From: Alphaproteobacteria bacterium
GTDB taxonomy: Bacteria; Pseudomonadota; Alphaproteobacteria; Acetobacterales; Acetobacteraceae
Reading direction: 5' to 3'
Assembly (NCBI GenBank): GCA_026400815.1
Contig: JAPLOI010000019.1
Location: forward strand, 62,001-126,000
Length of the DNA stretch: 64,000 bases
Shown: positions 8,547 through 16,562 of the stretch, in pieces
How the letters are laid out: each line of letters starts with the position of its first letter
Position numbering within the stretch: position 1 is the stretch's first letter
The notes under the pieces: model-generated
What the model was told of the DNA's origin: nothing
Seen by the model: only the letters and a program-made list of their open reading frames with translations
Databases searched by the model: none
Made by a program: the position numbers and the translations under genes

Positions 8547-9421
8547 TGCGGTTCTTGCGGCGCTACTTGTGGCCGCGCTGGGTGCGTTCCGGCCGGGTGT
8601 TGCTGGGGTTGCTCTCGGTGCTGGCGGTGCTGGCGATCGCGGTGGTGGCGCCGGTGCTGGCGCCGCATGACCCGCTGGCGCAGGACCTGTCGCTGACGCT
8701 GCGGCCGATCGAGCTGCGTGGGGTGTATCCGCTGGGCACGGATGGGCTGGGGCGGTGCGTGCTCTCGCGGCTGATGTTCGGGGCGCGGGCGGCGGTGCTG
8801 GTGGCGCTCCCGGCGGCGCTGGGGGCGCTGCTGCTGGGCGGCGGCCTCGGCCTGGCGGCGGGCTGGCTGGGCGGGCGGGTGGAACGCGCGGTGGGATGGC
8901 TGGCGGCGGCATGGGTGGCGTTTCCGCCCGTGGTGCTGGCGCTGCTGCTGGTGGCGGGCGGGTCCGGCGTGGCGATGGCGGCGATGCTGTCGGCCTGGCC
9001 GCTGTTCTGCCGGGTGCTGCGCGCCGAGCTGCAAGCGGTGGCGGGGCGCGGGCATGTGGCGGCGGCGCTGATGCTGGGCTTCCCGCGCGGGCAGGTGCTG
9101 TGGCGCGAGGTGGTGCCGGCGGTGCTGCCGGCGGCGCTGGCATTGCTGGCATGGGTGGCCGCGGGGGCGGTGGGGCTGGAGGCGGTGCTGGCCTTCCTGG
9201 ACCTGGGCGGCGCGCCAGACCGGCTGTCCTGGGGGCGGATGCTGGCGGATGGGTGGGAGGTGGTGTTCCTGGCGCCGATCAACCTGGTGGCGCCGGGCGT
9301 GGTGCTGTTTTCGGTGATGGCCGGGCTGGCGCTGCTGGGCGACGGGCTGCGCGGCACGATGGGGCTGGCGTTGCCTGAAGCCCGGCTGGCGGATGATGCG
9401 ATGGCGGGAGACGGGCCATGA
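8543..9421 (+). CDS. ABC transporter permease, DppC/OppC type
   Basis: 292 aa. Start ATG at 8543 overlaps the stop of the previous permease (ATGATG; 8546 is equally possible). N-terminal transmembrane helix (RVLLGLLSVLAVLAIAVVAPVLAPHDP), the typical YPLGTDGLGRCVLSRLMFGARAAV stretch following it, and an EAA loop (LGFPRGQVLWREVVPAVLP) place it as the C-type permease of a peptide/nickel importer. It pairs with the B-type permease just upstream. The gene ends in overlap with the ATPase start (ATGA). Confidence 0.9.
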   Translation: MMRFLRRYLWPRWVRSGRVLLGLLSVLAVLAIAVVAPVLAPHDPLAQDLSLTLRPIELRGVYPLGTDGLGRCVLSRLMFGARAAVLVALPAALGALLLGGGLGLAAGWLGGRVERAVGWLAAAWVAFPPVVLALLLVAGGSGVAMAAMLSAWPLFCRVLRAELQAVAGRGHVAAALMLGFPRGQVLWREVVPAVLPAALALLAWVAAGAVGLEAVLAFLDLGGAPDRLSWGRMLADGWEVVFLAPINLVAPGVVLFSVMAGLALLGDGLRGTMGLALPEARLADDAMAGDGP

Positions 9422-11196
9422 GCGTGCTCGCCGCGCGCGGTCTGACGGTGGAGGCGCGCCGGCGGGGCGGGGCGGTGCCGGTGCTGCGCGGCATCAACTT
9501 CACGGTGGAACCCGGGCAGGTGCTGGGGCTGGTGGAGGAGGCGGGCGCCGGGGCGGCGGTGGTGGGGCGGGCGGTGGCGCAGCGTCTGCCGCCGGGGCTG
9601 GCGATGGTGCATGGCTCGCTCTCGTTCCTGGGCGCGGAGCTGATGGCGATGCCGGCGGATGAGATGCGCGGGTTGCTGGGGCGCGAGATCGCCTTCCTGC
9701 CCCCATCGCCGCTTGCCGCACTGCATCCCGCGCGCACGGTGGGGGCGCAGCTGGAAGCGCATCTGCGGCGGCTCGGCGTGGCGCGGCGGGAGCTGCGCGC
9801 AAAGGCCGTGGCGGCGCTGGCCGGGGTGGGCGTGGCGGAGGCGGTGCTCGGCCGCCTGCCGCACCATCTGTCGCAGGAGCAGTGCCAGCTGGTGCTGGTG
9901 GCGATGGCCTTTGCCGGGGCGCCGAAGCTGGTGGTGGCGGAGGAGCCGACGGCAGCGCTGGATGCCGCCGCGCAGGGCCGCGTGCTGGCGGCGATCCAGG
10001 CGCTGCGGCGGGCCCAGGGTGCGGCGATGCTGCTGATCACCCGGGACCTGCTGCTGGCCGGCGCGATCTGCGACGAGCTGGCGGTGATGACGGGCGGCGA
10101 CATCGTGGAGATCGGCCCGGCGGCGTCCGTGCTGCGGGCGCCGCGCCATCCCTACACAAGCAGCCTGCTGCTGGCCACCCCGCCGATGCGCGGTGCCCGG
10201 CCGGATCTATACCTGCTGCCGGAGCCTGCTGCCGGCGAACGTGCCCTGGCGGGGGTGGCCGGCTGCCGCTTCGCGCCGCGCTGCCCGGTGCGGGCGGAAT
10301 ACTGCCTGCGCACCGAGCCGCCGCTGGAAGGCGACGCGCATCGCAGCGCCTGCATCCGGCCCGGCCTGGTGCCGACGATCGTGGCCCAGGGCGAGGTGCC
10401 GCCGCCGCCCTGGCGCCCGGTAGGCGAGGTGCCGGTGCTGGCGCTGGAGGGGGTGGGCAAGGCGGTGACAACAGGCCCGGCCTGGCGGCGGGAGACGGTG
10501 GCGGCGGTGCACGACATTTCGCTGCGCATCACGCCCGGGGAGTTCGTGGCCGTGGTGGGGGAGGAGGGCTGCGGTGCCTCCCTGCTCGCGCGGCTGGCGG
10601 CGGGGCTGGAGCAGCCGGCGGCTGGGCGGATCATGCTGGCCGGGGTGGATGTGTCGGTGGACGCCGCCAGCGCGCGGCAGCAGCACGCGGCCACGGTGCA
10701 GATGGTGTTCGACGAGGCGCAGGCGGCACTGACCCCGTGGCGCCGCGTTTCGGACATCGTGACGGAGGCGCTGGCGGTGCGCCAGTCGCGGTCCCGGGTG
10801 CGGGAGACGCGGGCGCGCCAGCTCCTGGCCGAGATGGGCATGCCGCTGGCGCTGGGCGTGCGGCTGCCGGGGCAGCTGGGCGAGGCGCAGCGCCGGCGGG
10901 TGGCGCTGGCCCGTGCCCTGTGCGGCGAGCCGAAGCTGCTGGTGGCGGACGGGCTGTTCGACGGGCTCGATGCGCCGGCGCAGGCCGACCTGCTGGGCCT
11001 GCTGCTGCGCCTGCGCCACCGGCTGGATTTCGCGCTGCTGCTGGTGTGCCGCGACCTGGCCGTGGCGCGGCATTTGTGCGAGCGCGTGCTGGTGATGCAC
11101 CAGGGCGCCATCGTGGAGGACGGGCTGGCCGACACGGTGTTCGGCTGGCCGCGCCACGAAGCCACGAAGGCGCTGCTGGCGGGGTCTCCCCGGTAG
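9418..11196 (+). CDS. Fused double ABC ATPase (DppD-DppF type) with degenerate motifs
   Basis: 592 aa, two nucleotide-binding domains in tandem (about 1-325 and 335-592) with an OppD-type C-terminal Cys motif between them (GCRFAPRCP near 282). Every usual catalytic motif is altered. Walker A: EEAGAGAA (residues 40-47) and GEEGCGAS (381-388), the lysine being alanine in both. Q-loop glutamine: Pro 96 and Asp 432. Signature: LSQEQ (151) and LGEAQ (487) instead of LSGGQ. Walker B: AEEP (D to E) and ADGL (catalytic Glu to Gly 512). H-loop histidine: Arg 209 and Arg 545. The reading frame is intact. By family knowledge such a protein should not hydrolyse ATP; it is either a decaying gene or a pseudo-ATPase. 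Confidence 0.88.
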   Translation: MSVLAARGLTVEARRRGGAVPVLRGINFTVEPGQVLGLVEEAGAGAAVVGRAVAQRLPPGLAMVHGSLSFLGAELMAMPADEMRGLLGREIAFLPPSPLAALHPARTVGAQLEAHLRRLGVARRELRAKAVAALAGVGVAEAVLGRLPHHLSQEQCQLVLVAMAFAGAPKLVVAEEPTAALDAAAQGRVLAAIQALRRAQGAAMLLITRDLLLAGAICDELAVMTGGDIVEIGPAASVLRAPRHPYTSSLLLATPPMRGARPDLYLLPEPAAGERALAGVAGCRFAPRCPVRAEYCLRTEPPLEGDAHRSACIRPGLVPTIVAQGEVPPPPWRPVGEVPVLALEGVGKAVTTGPAWRRETVAAVHDISLRITPGEFVAVVGEEGCGASLLARLAAGLEQPAAGRIMLAGVDVSVDAASARQQHAATVQMVFDEAQAALTPWRRVSDIVTEALAVRQSRSRVRETRARQLLAEMGMPLALGVRLPGQLGEAQRRRVALARALCGEPKLLVADGLFDGLDAPAQADLLGLLLRLRHRLDFALLLVCRDLAVARHLCERVLVMHQGAIVEDGLADTVFGWPRHEATKALLAGSPR

Positions 11197-11199
11197 CTT

Positions 11200-12021
11200 C
11201 TACTTCAGCTCGAAGCCCAGATTGGCCAGCGCTTCCTTCATGCGGTGGCGGCCGGAGAGGGAGGCCGGGGTCTTCACGCGCTGGATCACGCGTTGGGTCC
11301 AGCGTTCATCCGGCATGCGCTGCTCGGTCTGGAAGGCGGACATGCGGCTGTCATAGGCGGCGATCGTCGCCGGATCCAAGGTCGGGTCGTATTGCTCGCG
11401 GTGCACGACAACGCCCTGCGGCAGGCGCGGCTTGATGCCGCTGGCGCCCTTCGGGTCCGGCACGCCGATCGACAGGCCGAAAGCGGGGAAAACCAGCTTG
11501 GGCAGGCCCAGCTCGGCGGCGACCTTTTCCGGCTGGTTGCGCAGCGCGCCGATATAGACGGAGCCGAGGCCGAGCGATTCCAGCGCCACCACGGCGTTCT
11601 GCGCGGCCAGCGCGGCATCGATCAGCGCGACCATGAAGAGTTCGAGGTACTGCAGGCCCTCCACCGGGTCCTGGTTCTGGCGCGAGATCGTGTCCAGCCG
11701 GGCGAGGTCGGCGAGCCACACCAGGAAGGTGGGCGATTGCTCGATATGCTTCTGGCCGCCGGCCAGGGCCGCGAGGCGGGATTTGCGGGCGGGGTCCTCC
11801 ACCACCATCAGGCTCCAGAGCTGCAGGTTGGAGGAGGTGGCGGCCGCGGAGGCGGCGGCGATGATGGCCTCCAGCTTCGCCTGCGGGATCGCATCCGGCA
11901 GGAAGGCGCGGCAGGAGCTGTGGCGCAGGATCGTCTCCAGCACCGGGTTGATCTCCAGCCCGGCGGCAATGGCGGGGTCGCGGTAACGGGCGTGGATCAG
12001 GTCGGCTTGCGGTTCGGTCAC
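11200..12021 (-). CDS. Nitroreductase family NADPH-dependent flavin oxidoreductase
   Basis: 273 aa from a GTG at 12021 with CGGAG 8-12 nt upstream; an ATG-started extension to 12096 lacks similarity and a good ribosome site. The RHSSCRAFLPDAIPQAKLEAIIAAAS opening, SSNLQLW (FMN phosphate/ribityl region), LGLGSVYIGALRN and the FPAFGLSIGVPD motif are typical of NfsA/FRP-type FMN oxidoreductases that reduce nitroaromatics or quinones. It ends 3 bp from the converging ABC ATPase, with no room for a hairpin terminator. The physiological substrate is unknown. Confidence 0.87.
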   Translation of the reverse strand: MTEPQADLIHARYRDPAIAAGLEINPVLETILRHSSCRAFLPDAIPQAKLEAIIAAASAAATSSNLQLWSLMVVEDPARKSRLAALAGGQKHIEQSPTFLVWLADLARLDTISRQNQDPVEGLQYLELFMVALIDAALAAQNAVVALESLGLGSVYIGALRNQPEKVAAELGLPKLVFPAFGLSIGVPDPKGASGIKPRLPQGVVVHREQYDPTLDPATIAAYDSRMSAFQTEQRMPDERWTQRVIQRVKTPASLSGRHRMKEALANLGFELK

Positions 12022-12186
12022 GTGGGGCTCCGGGAGTCGCGGGGGCGGGATGATGGCGGGGAAGGCGGGCCCGGTCGAGGGCAGGATCACGCGCATGGGA
12101 GAGGCGGCGGTGCGGCGGGTGCTGGCGCGGGCGGTGCGGAGTGGCTATCTGCTGGCGGACGCCAGACACGTACCGCCCGGAGACGA

Positions 12187-13155
12187 ATGCACCGCGCCCG
12201 ACGCCTGCTTCTTGCCGCCCTGATGCTGCTGGCCGGCGCCGTGCCTGCCGCGGCGGAGCCGTTGCGGCTGCTGGTGGACACCGCCTACCAGCCGCATCAC
12301 GTGCCGATCCTGACGGCGGTGCTGCGCGGCCATTTCGAGCGCGAGGGGATCGAGCTGCTGATCGAGCCCGGGCTGGGCCCCAACATGGTGGCGGTGCTGG
12401 TGGGGCAGCGCGGCTTCGATATCGGCCACGTGACCGCACCGGCAGCGGCGGCGGCGATTGCCAGCGGCACGCCGCTGCGCATGGTGGCCATCTACCAGCC
12501 GCGCACCACGCTGGCGCTGGTGGGCGTGCAGGGCCGGGTGCGGCTGACCACGCCGCGGGCTGTGGAAGGGCTGCGGCTGGGGATCTCCCCGGGCTCGATC
12601 GACACCACGGCGCTGTCGCTGTTCCGCCGCGCCCATGGCATCGGCATCAGCGCCATGACGGTGGTGCCCACGGATCGCGCCGGCAAGCTGCCGGACCTGG
12701 TGGGCGGCAAGCTGGACGTGGTGATCGGCGACGGGCTGTTGCTGCGCGCGGCCCTGCGCGAGCAGGGGCTGGAGGCGGAGGTGCTGGAGCTGGCCGATCT
12801 CGGCGTGCCGCTGATGGGCTTCGGCTTCGTGGTGAACCAGACGGTGCTGGCGGCCAACCCCGCGCTGGTGAAGCGGGCGCTGTCGGCGGTGCGGGCGGGG
12901 TTCGTGGATGCCGCGGCAGACCCGGCCGGGGCCTGCGAGGCGGCGCGTCCGCATTTCAGGATGGTGGCGACGCAGGAGGGCTGCGTGGCCGCGCTGGGCG
13001 CCTTCCTGGCCACCGTGATGCCGTCCGGCGCGCCGGGCTGGGGGCAGCAACCCGTGGAGGGGTGGCAGGCGATGATCGAGGCGATGCGCGCCGCGGGCGA
13101 CCTGCAGGGCACCCGCCCGACCTCCTTCTATTTCACCAATACCGTACTGCCGTGA
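12187..13155 (+). CDS. ABC substrate-binding protein, NMT1/SsuA/THI5-like
   Basis: 322 aa with a clear Sec signal peptide (RARRLLLAALMLLAGAVPAAAEP). The mature part begins with LRLLVDTAYQPHHVPILTAVLRGHFEREGIELLIEPG, the pattern of nitrate/sulfonate/taurine/pyrimidine-precursor binding proteins. No matching permease or ATPase gene is in the neighbourhood; the next genes are an alcohol dehydrogenase, a GST and an arginase-like protein on the same strand. It overlaps or abuts the next gene, whose possible GTG start lies within the stop codon. Ligand unknown. It could serve a transporter encoded elsewhere or act as a periplasmic sensor component. Confidence 0.87.
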   Translation: MHRARRLLLAALMLLAGAVPAAAEPLRLLVDTAYQPHHVPILTAVLRGHFEREGIELLIEPGLGPNMVAVLVGQRGFDIGHVTAPAAAAAIASGTPLRMVAIYQPRTTLALVGVQGRVRLTTPRAVEGLRLGISPGSIDTTALSLFRRAHGIGISAMTVVPTDRAGKLPDLVGGKLDVVIGDGLLLRAALREQGLEAEVLELADLGVPLMGFGFVVNQTVLAANPALVKRALSAVRAGFVDAAADPAGACEAARPHFRMVATQEGCVAALGAFLATVMPSGAPGWGQQPVEGWQAMIEAMRAAGDLQGTRPTSFYFTNTVLP

Positions 13156-13166
13156 GGGAGATGACG

Positions 13167-14357
13167 ATGGGGGCGATGCCGCAGGGAACCTACCGCTACC
13201 CGAACATGGAGCGTGTGCTCTACGGCCAGGATTTCGCCGCCGCGCTGGCGGAGGAACGGGCGCGGCTGGGGGCGGAGCGGGTGTTCCTGATCGCCGGCGG
13301 CACGCTTTCGCGTGAGACGGATTTCGTGGCCCGCGCCCAGGCGGCGTTGGGCCGCCACCTCGCCGGCACCTGGACGCGGATCTGCGCGCATACCCCGCGC
13401 ATCGACGTGGTGGCGGCGGCGAACGCGGCGCGCGCGGCGGGGGCGGACCTGCTGGTGACGCTGGGCGGCGGCTCCGTGACGGATGCGGCCAAGATGATCG
13501 GCATGTGCCTGGCCAACGACATCGCGGAGCCGCGCGACCTGGACCGGCTGCGCGCGATCACCGGGCCCGATGGGGTAACGCGGCGGCCGAAAACGCTGGC
13601 GGGCATCCGCACCGTTTCCATCCCCACCACGCTCTCGGCCGGGGAGTTCACCAGCTTCGCCGGCTGCACCGACACGGCACCCGCCGATGGCGGGCCGCCG
13701 CGCAAGGAAAGCTATGCCTCCTCCAGCATGATCCCGGTTTCCGTGATCCTGGATCCCGCGGTGACGGTGGCGACGCCGGAATGGCTGTGGCTGTCCACCG
13801 GCATCCGCGCGGTGGACCATGCGGTGGAGGATCTGTGCTCCAGCAATTCCCAGCCGATGAGCGACGGCGCCTCCCTGCACGCGCTGCGGCTGCTGGGGCA
13901 GGGCTTGCGGGCGTGCAAGGCCGATCCCGCCGACCTCGCCGCACGGCTGGATTGCCAGCTCGGCGCGTGGCTTTCGATGGTCGGCTCCCAGAACGGGGTG
14001 ACCAAGGGGGCGAGCCACGGCATCGGGCATGTGCTCGGCGGCACGGCGGGCGTGGCGCATGGCTACACCTCCTGCGTGATGCTGCCTCATGTGCTGCGGT
14101 TCAACCTGCCGGTGAACGCGGTGCGCCAGGGCTGGGTGGCGGACGCGCTGGGAATGCCGGGCGGCCAGGCGGCCGATGCGGTGGCGGCCCTGGTGGGGGC
14201 ACTCGGCCTGCCGCAGACGCTGCGCGACGTCGGCGTGCGGGCAGACCAGCTGGACGTGATCGCCGAGGGCTCCATGCACGACCGGATGGTGCACACCAAC
14301 CCGCGCAAGATCGACGGGCCGGCCGTGGTGCGGCAGCTGCTGGATGCGGCCTGGTAG
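13167..14357 (+). CDS. Iron-containing alcohol dehydrogenase
   Basis: About 396 aa. Starts at 13152 (GTG), 13161 and 13167 (both ATG) are in frame; 13167 has GAGGGAG six bases upstream. NAD-binding GGGSVTDAAK motif near residue 92 and the metal ligands of the Fe-ADH family (AVDHAVED near 218; SHGIGHVLG near 286, with a further HGY after it) are present. Family members include maleylacetate reductase, butanol dehydrogenase and hydroxyacid-oxoacid transhydrogenase; which applies here cannot be settled. It is directly downstream of the NMT1-type binding protein and is probably co-transcribed with it. Confidence 0.87.
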   Translation: MGAMPQGTYRYPNMERVLYGQDFAAALAEERARLGAERVFLIAGGTLSRETDFVARAQAALGRHLAGTWTRICAHTPRIDVVAAANAARAAGADLLVTLGGGSVTDAAKMIGMCLANDIAEPRDLDRLRAITGPDGVTRRPKTLAGIRTVSIPTTLSAGEFTSFAGCTDTAPADGGPPRKESYASSSMIPVSVILDPAVTVATPEWLWLSTGIRAVDHAVEDLCSSNSQPMSDGASLHALRLLGQGLRACKADPADLAARLDCQLGAWLSMVGSQNGVTKGASHGIGHVLGGTAGVAHGYTSCVMLPHVLRFNLPVNAVRQGWVADALGMPGGQAADAVAALVGALGLPQTLRDVGVRADQLDVIAEGSMHDRMVHTNPRKIDGPAVVRQLLDAAW

Positions 14358-14403
14358 CCGGCTGAGGTTGTCAGGTGAAGCGGGCTGCGGCACATCCCTG
14401 GAT

Positions 14404-15054
14404 ATGAGCCACGATCCCGAGATCCAGCCCGGCACACTTCACCTGATCGGGCAGTATGATTCGCCCTTCGTGCGCCGGGTGGGCATCGCGCTGACCCATG
14501 CCGGCATCGGCTTCCGGCATTTGCCATGGTCCAGCTTCGGCGATGCAAGGCGGCTGCGTTCGGTGAACCCGCTAACCAGGGTGCCGACGATGGTGCTGGA
14601 GGATGGCGGCGTGCTGGTGGACAGCCACGCCATGCTGGACCACATCGACCGGCGCGCCACGGTGGCCATGCGCCCGGCCGGCGGGGCGGCGCGCGATGCG
14701 GCGCTGCGCATCGAGGGGCTGGCGACGGGGCTGGCGGACAAGGCCGTGGCGCTGTTCTACGAGATGCGCCTGCACGACACTGTTTCCCCGCAATGGGTGG
14801 CGCGCTGCCGCGAGCAGATCGCCGCCACCGCGCTGGCGCTGGAGGCGGAAGCGGTCAGCCGGCCAGACGGGTTCTGGTTCGGCACGCTCTCCCACGCCGA
14901 TATCGCCCTGGCCTGCGCCTGGCGCTTCGTGCGCGAGGCGCATCCGGGGCTGCTGGCCGAACAGCGGCTGCTGACACTGGTGGCGCAGTGCGCCGCGCTG
15001 GAGCGCCAGGAGGTGTTCCGCGCCGTGGCCCAGCCCTTCATTCCCCCTGCCTGA
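14404..15054 (+). CDS. Glutathione S-transferase family protein
   Basis: 216 aa. The thioredoxin-like N-terminal domain shows LIGQYDSPFVRRVGIALTHAGI followed by NPLTRVPTMVLEDGGVLVDSHAMLDHI, i.e. the cis-Pro (VPT) and the glutathione gamma-glutamyl-binding Asp-Ser. The C-terminal helical domain has GFWFGTLSHADIALACAWRF, the conserved N-capping box region. Function may be conjugation or isomerisation of a catabolic intermediate; the specific substrate is unknown. It lies between the alcohol dehydrogenase and the arginase-like gene, 46 and 8 bp away respectively. Confidence 0.88.
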   Translation: MSHDPEIQPGTLHLIGQYDSPFVRRVGIALTHAGIGFRHLPWSSFGDARRLRSVNPLTRVPTMVLEDGGVLVDSHAMLDHIDRRATVAMRPAGGAARDAALRIEGLATGLADKAVALFYEMRLHDTVSPQWVARCREQIAATALALEAEAVSRPDGFWFGTLSHADIALACAWRFVREAHPGLLAEQRLLTLVAQCAALERQEVFRAVAQPFIPPA

Positions 15055-15062
15055 GGCCCGCC

Positions 15063-15932
15063 ATGCTGATTCAACCCATTCTGGTTCCCTTCGCCAACGA
15101 CGTGGCGCGCTGGGGGGCGGCCAAGGGCCCAGCCGCCATGATGCAGGCCGGGCTGGCCGCGGCGCTGGAGGCGGCGGGGCATATGGTCGCCGTGCCGCTC
15201 GAAGCGTCGCTGGCCCGTGAGGCGCGGACGCGCGACCCGGTGACCAATCTCGGCATCATCGCCGGCTGGGTCTCGGGCCAGGTGGCGGCGGCGATCGCGG
15301 CCGGGGCGATGCCGCTGGTGCTGCAGGGCAATTGCACGCAATGCGTGGGGCCGGCGGGCGGGGTGGCGCGGGCCTGCGGATCGGCCGGGGTCGCCTGGTT
15401 CGATGCGCATGGCGACATCCACACGCTGCGCACCACCTCCACCGGGCTGCTGGGCGGCATGCCTTTCGCGGTGGCGCTGGGCTGGGAATTCGATGACTGG
15501 CGCGAGGCGGCCGGGCTGGTGCCGGCGGTGCGGCCGGAAGCCGCGGCGGTGATCGGGGCCTCGGACCTCGACCCCGAGGAGGAGGCGGCGCTGGCCGCAC
15601 ACCCCTTCGCGCGGCTGGATGCGGATGCGATGGGGGCGGATGCCGGCGCGCGCACCACTTCGCTGCTGGCGCCGCGCGCCGGGGCGGCGGGCGGGTGGTA
15701 CATGCACATCGACCTGGACGTGGCCGGGCCGGAGGCGGTGCCGGGGCAGCTGACCAATGCCCCGCACTGGCCTTCACCGCAGGCACTGGCCGATTCGGTA
15801 GCGGCGGCGGCGCGGGCGGTGCCGCTGAAGTGCCTGGGGATCGCGGCCTATGATCCCGCCGGTGATCCGGAGCGCCGTGGCGCGCGTCTGGCGGTGGAAC
15901 TCGCCGTGAGCGCGCTGCGCCACCTCGCCTAG
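15063..15932 (+). CDS. Arginase/agmatinase family protein with altered first metal motif
   Basis: 289 aa. The second metal motif WFDAHGDIHT (canonical DAHxD) and the third MHIDLDVAGPEAVPG (DxD) are present, so most ligands of the binuclear manganese site exist. The first motif, normally GGDHS, reads QGNCTQCVG, replacing the first histidine ligand by Cys. Similar GNC variants occur, as far as I recall, in uncharacterised arginase-family proteins, so this may define a subfamily rather than a dead enzyme. It follows the GST gene by 8 bp and ends the likely operon. Hydrolysis of a guanidino or amidino bond is the family reaction; true substrate unknown. Confidence 0.82.
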   Translation: MLIQPILVPFANDVARWGAAKGPAAMMQAGLAAALEAAGHMVAVPLEASLAREARTRDPVTNLGIIAGWVSGQVAAAIAAGAMPLVLQGNCTQCVGPAGGVARACGSAGVAWFDAHGDIHTLRTTSTGLLGGMPFAVALGWEFDDWREAAGLVPAVRPEAAAVIGASDLDPEEEAALAAHPFARLDADAMGADAGARTTSLLAPRAGAAGGWYMHIDLDVAGPEAVPGQLTNAPHWPSPQALADSVAAAARAVPLKCLGIAAYDPAGDPERRGARLAVELAVSALRHLA

Positions 15933-15939
15933 GCGGGGT

Positions 15940-16449
15940 TCAGCCCTCGGGGTTGAGAACGGTCATCCAGCGTTCGACTTGCTCCGCGCAGCCCGGGTTC
16001 GGCGCGCGGCCTTCGGCGGCGCCGCGCTGGATATAGTGGTCCTCCGCCGAAGCGATCTGGCCGGCGGCGATGGCGCGGCCAACATCGGGGTAGGTGGCGA
16101 GGTAGTAGGCCGAATCGACCACCGGCGCGGCACCCAGGCGGCCTTCCAGGAAGCCGGCCTCCACGAAATGGCGGTGCAGGTCGCCGATCTCGCCGCGGTT
16201 ATGGGCGGTGGCAACGTCGTCGTAGGCGGTGAGGTAGAAGGAGTCGTCGAAAGGCTGGGCGGCGACGATCTGGCGCAGGACATGGACCAGAAGGCGGGGG
16301 TCCACGGCGATCTTGCTGCGCCCGTCCAGCCTGTCCCGCGAGATGCGCAAAGCCTGCATGAGCAGGTCGACATGCGGAATATAGGTTCCAGGCGTCACAT
16401 CCGGCTCCGTACGGAAAGGCACGCTTTCCGCCAACGTGTTGCGCCACAT
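15940..16449 (-). CDS. Hypothetical protein with two YLxxYPDV-type repeats
   Basis: 169 aa, not recognised as a named family. Two repeat units are visible: residues 67-104 (FDDSFYLTAYDDVATAHNRG... HRHFVEAGFLEGR) and 110-149 (VDSAYYLATYPDVGRAIAAG... DHYIQRGAAEGR). This repeat type is seen in proteins linked to surface polysaccharides and in some secreted repeat proteins. No signal peptide or membrane segment is seen. It converges on the arginase-like gene with 7 bp between them. Upstream, 16450-16560 is much more A/T-rich than its surroundings and likely holds its promoter. Confidence 0.7.
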   Translation of the reverse strand: MWRNTLAESVPFRTEPDVTPGTYIPHVDLLMQALRISRDRLDGRSKIAVDPRLLVHVLRQIVAAQPFDDSFYLTAYDDVATAHNRGEIGDLHRHFVEAGFLEGRLGAAPVVDSAYYLATYPDVGRAIAAGQIASAEDHYIQRGAAEGRAPNPGCAEQVERWMTVLNPEG

Positions 16450-16562
16450 ATGCGTTGTGACGTTAGGGTATCATAACTCCCAAATGTTAAAATCTGTTGC
16501 CCTGGACTGCAAGATAAAAACCGTGACAATAACGAATGGCAACGTTATCGGGCGCGGAGCGG

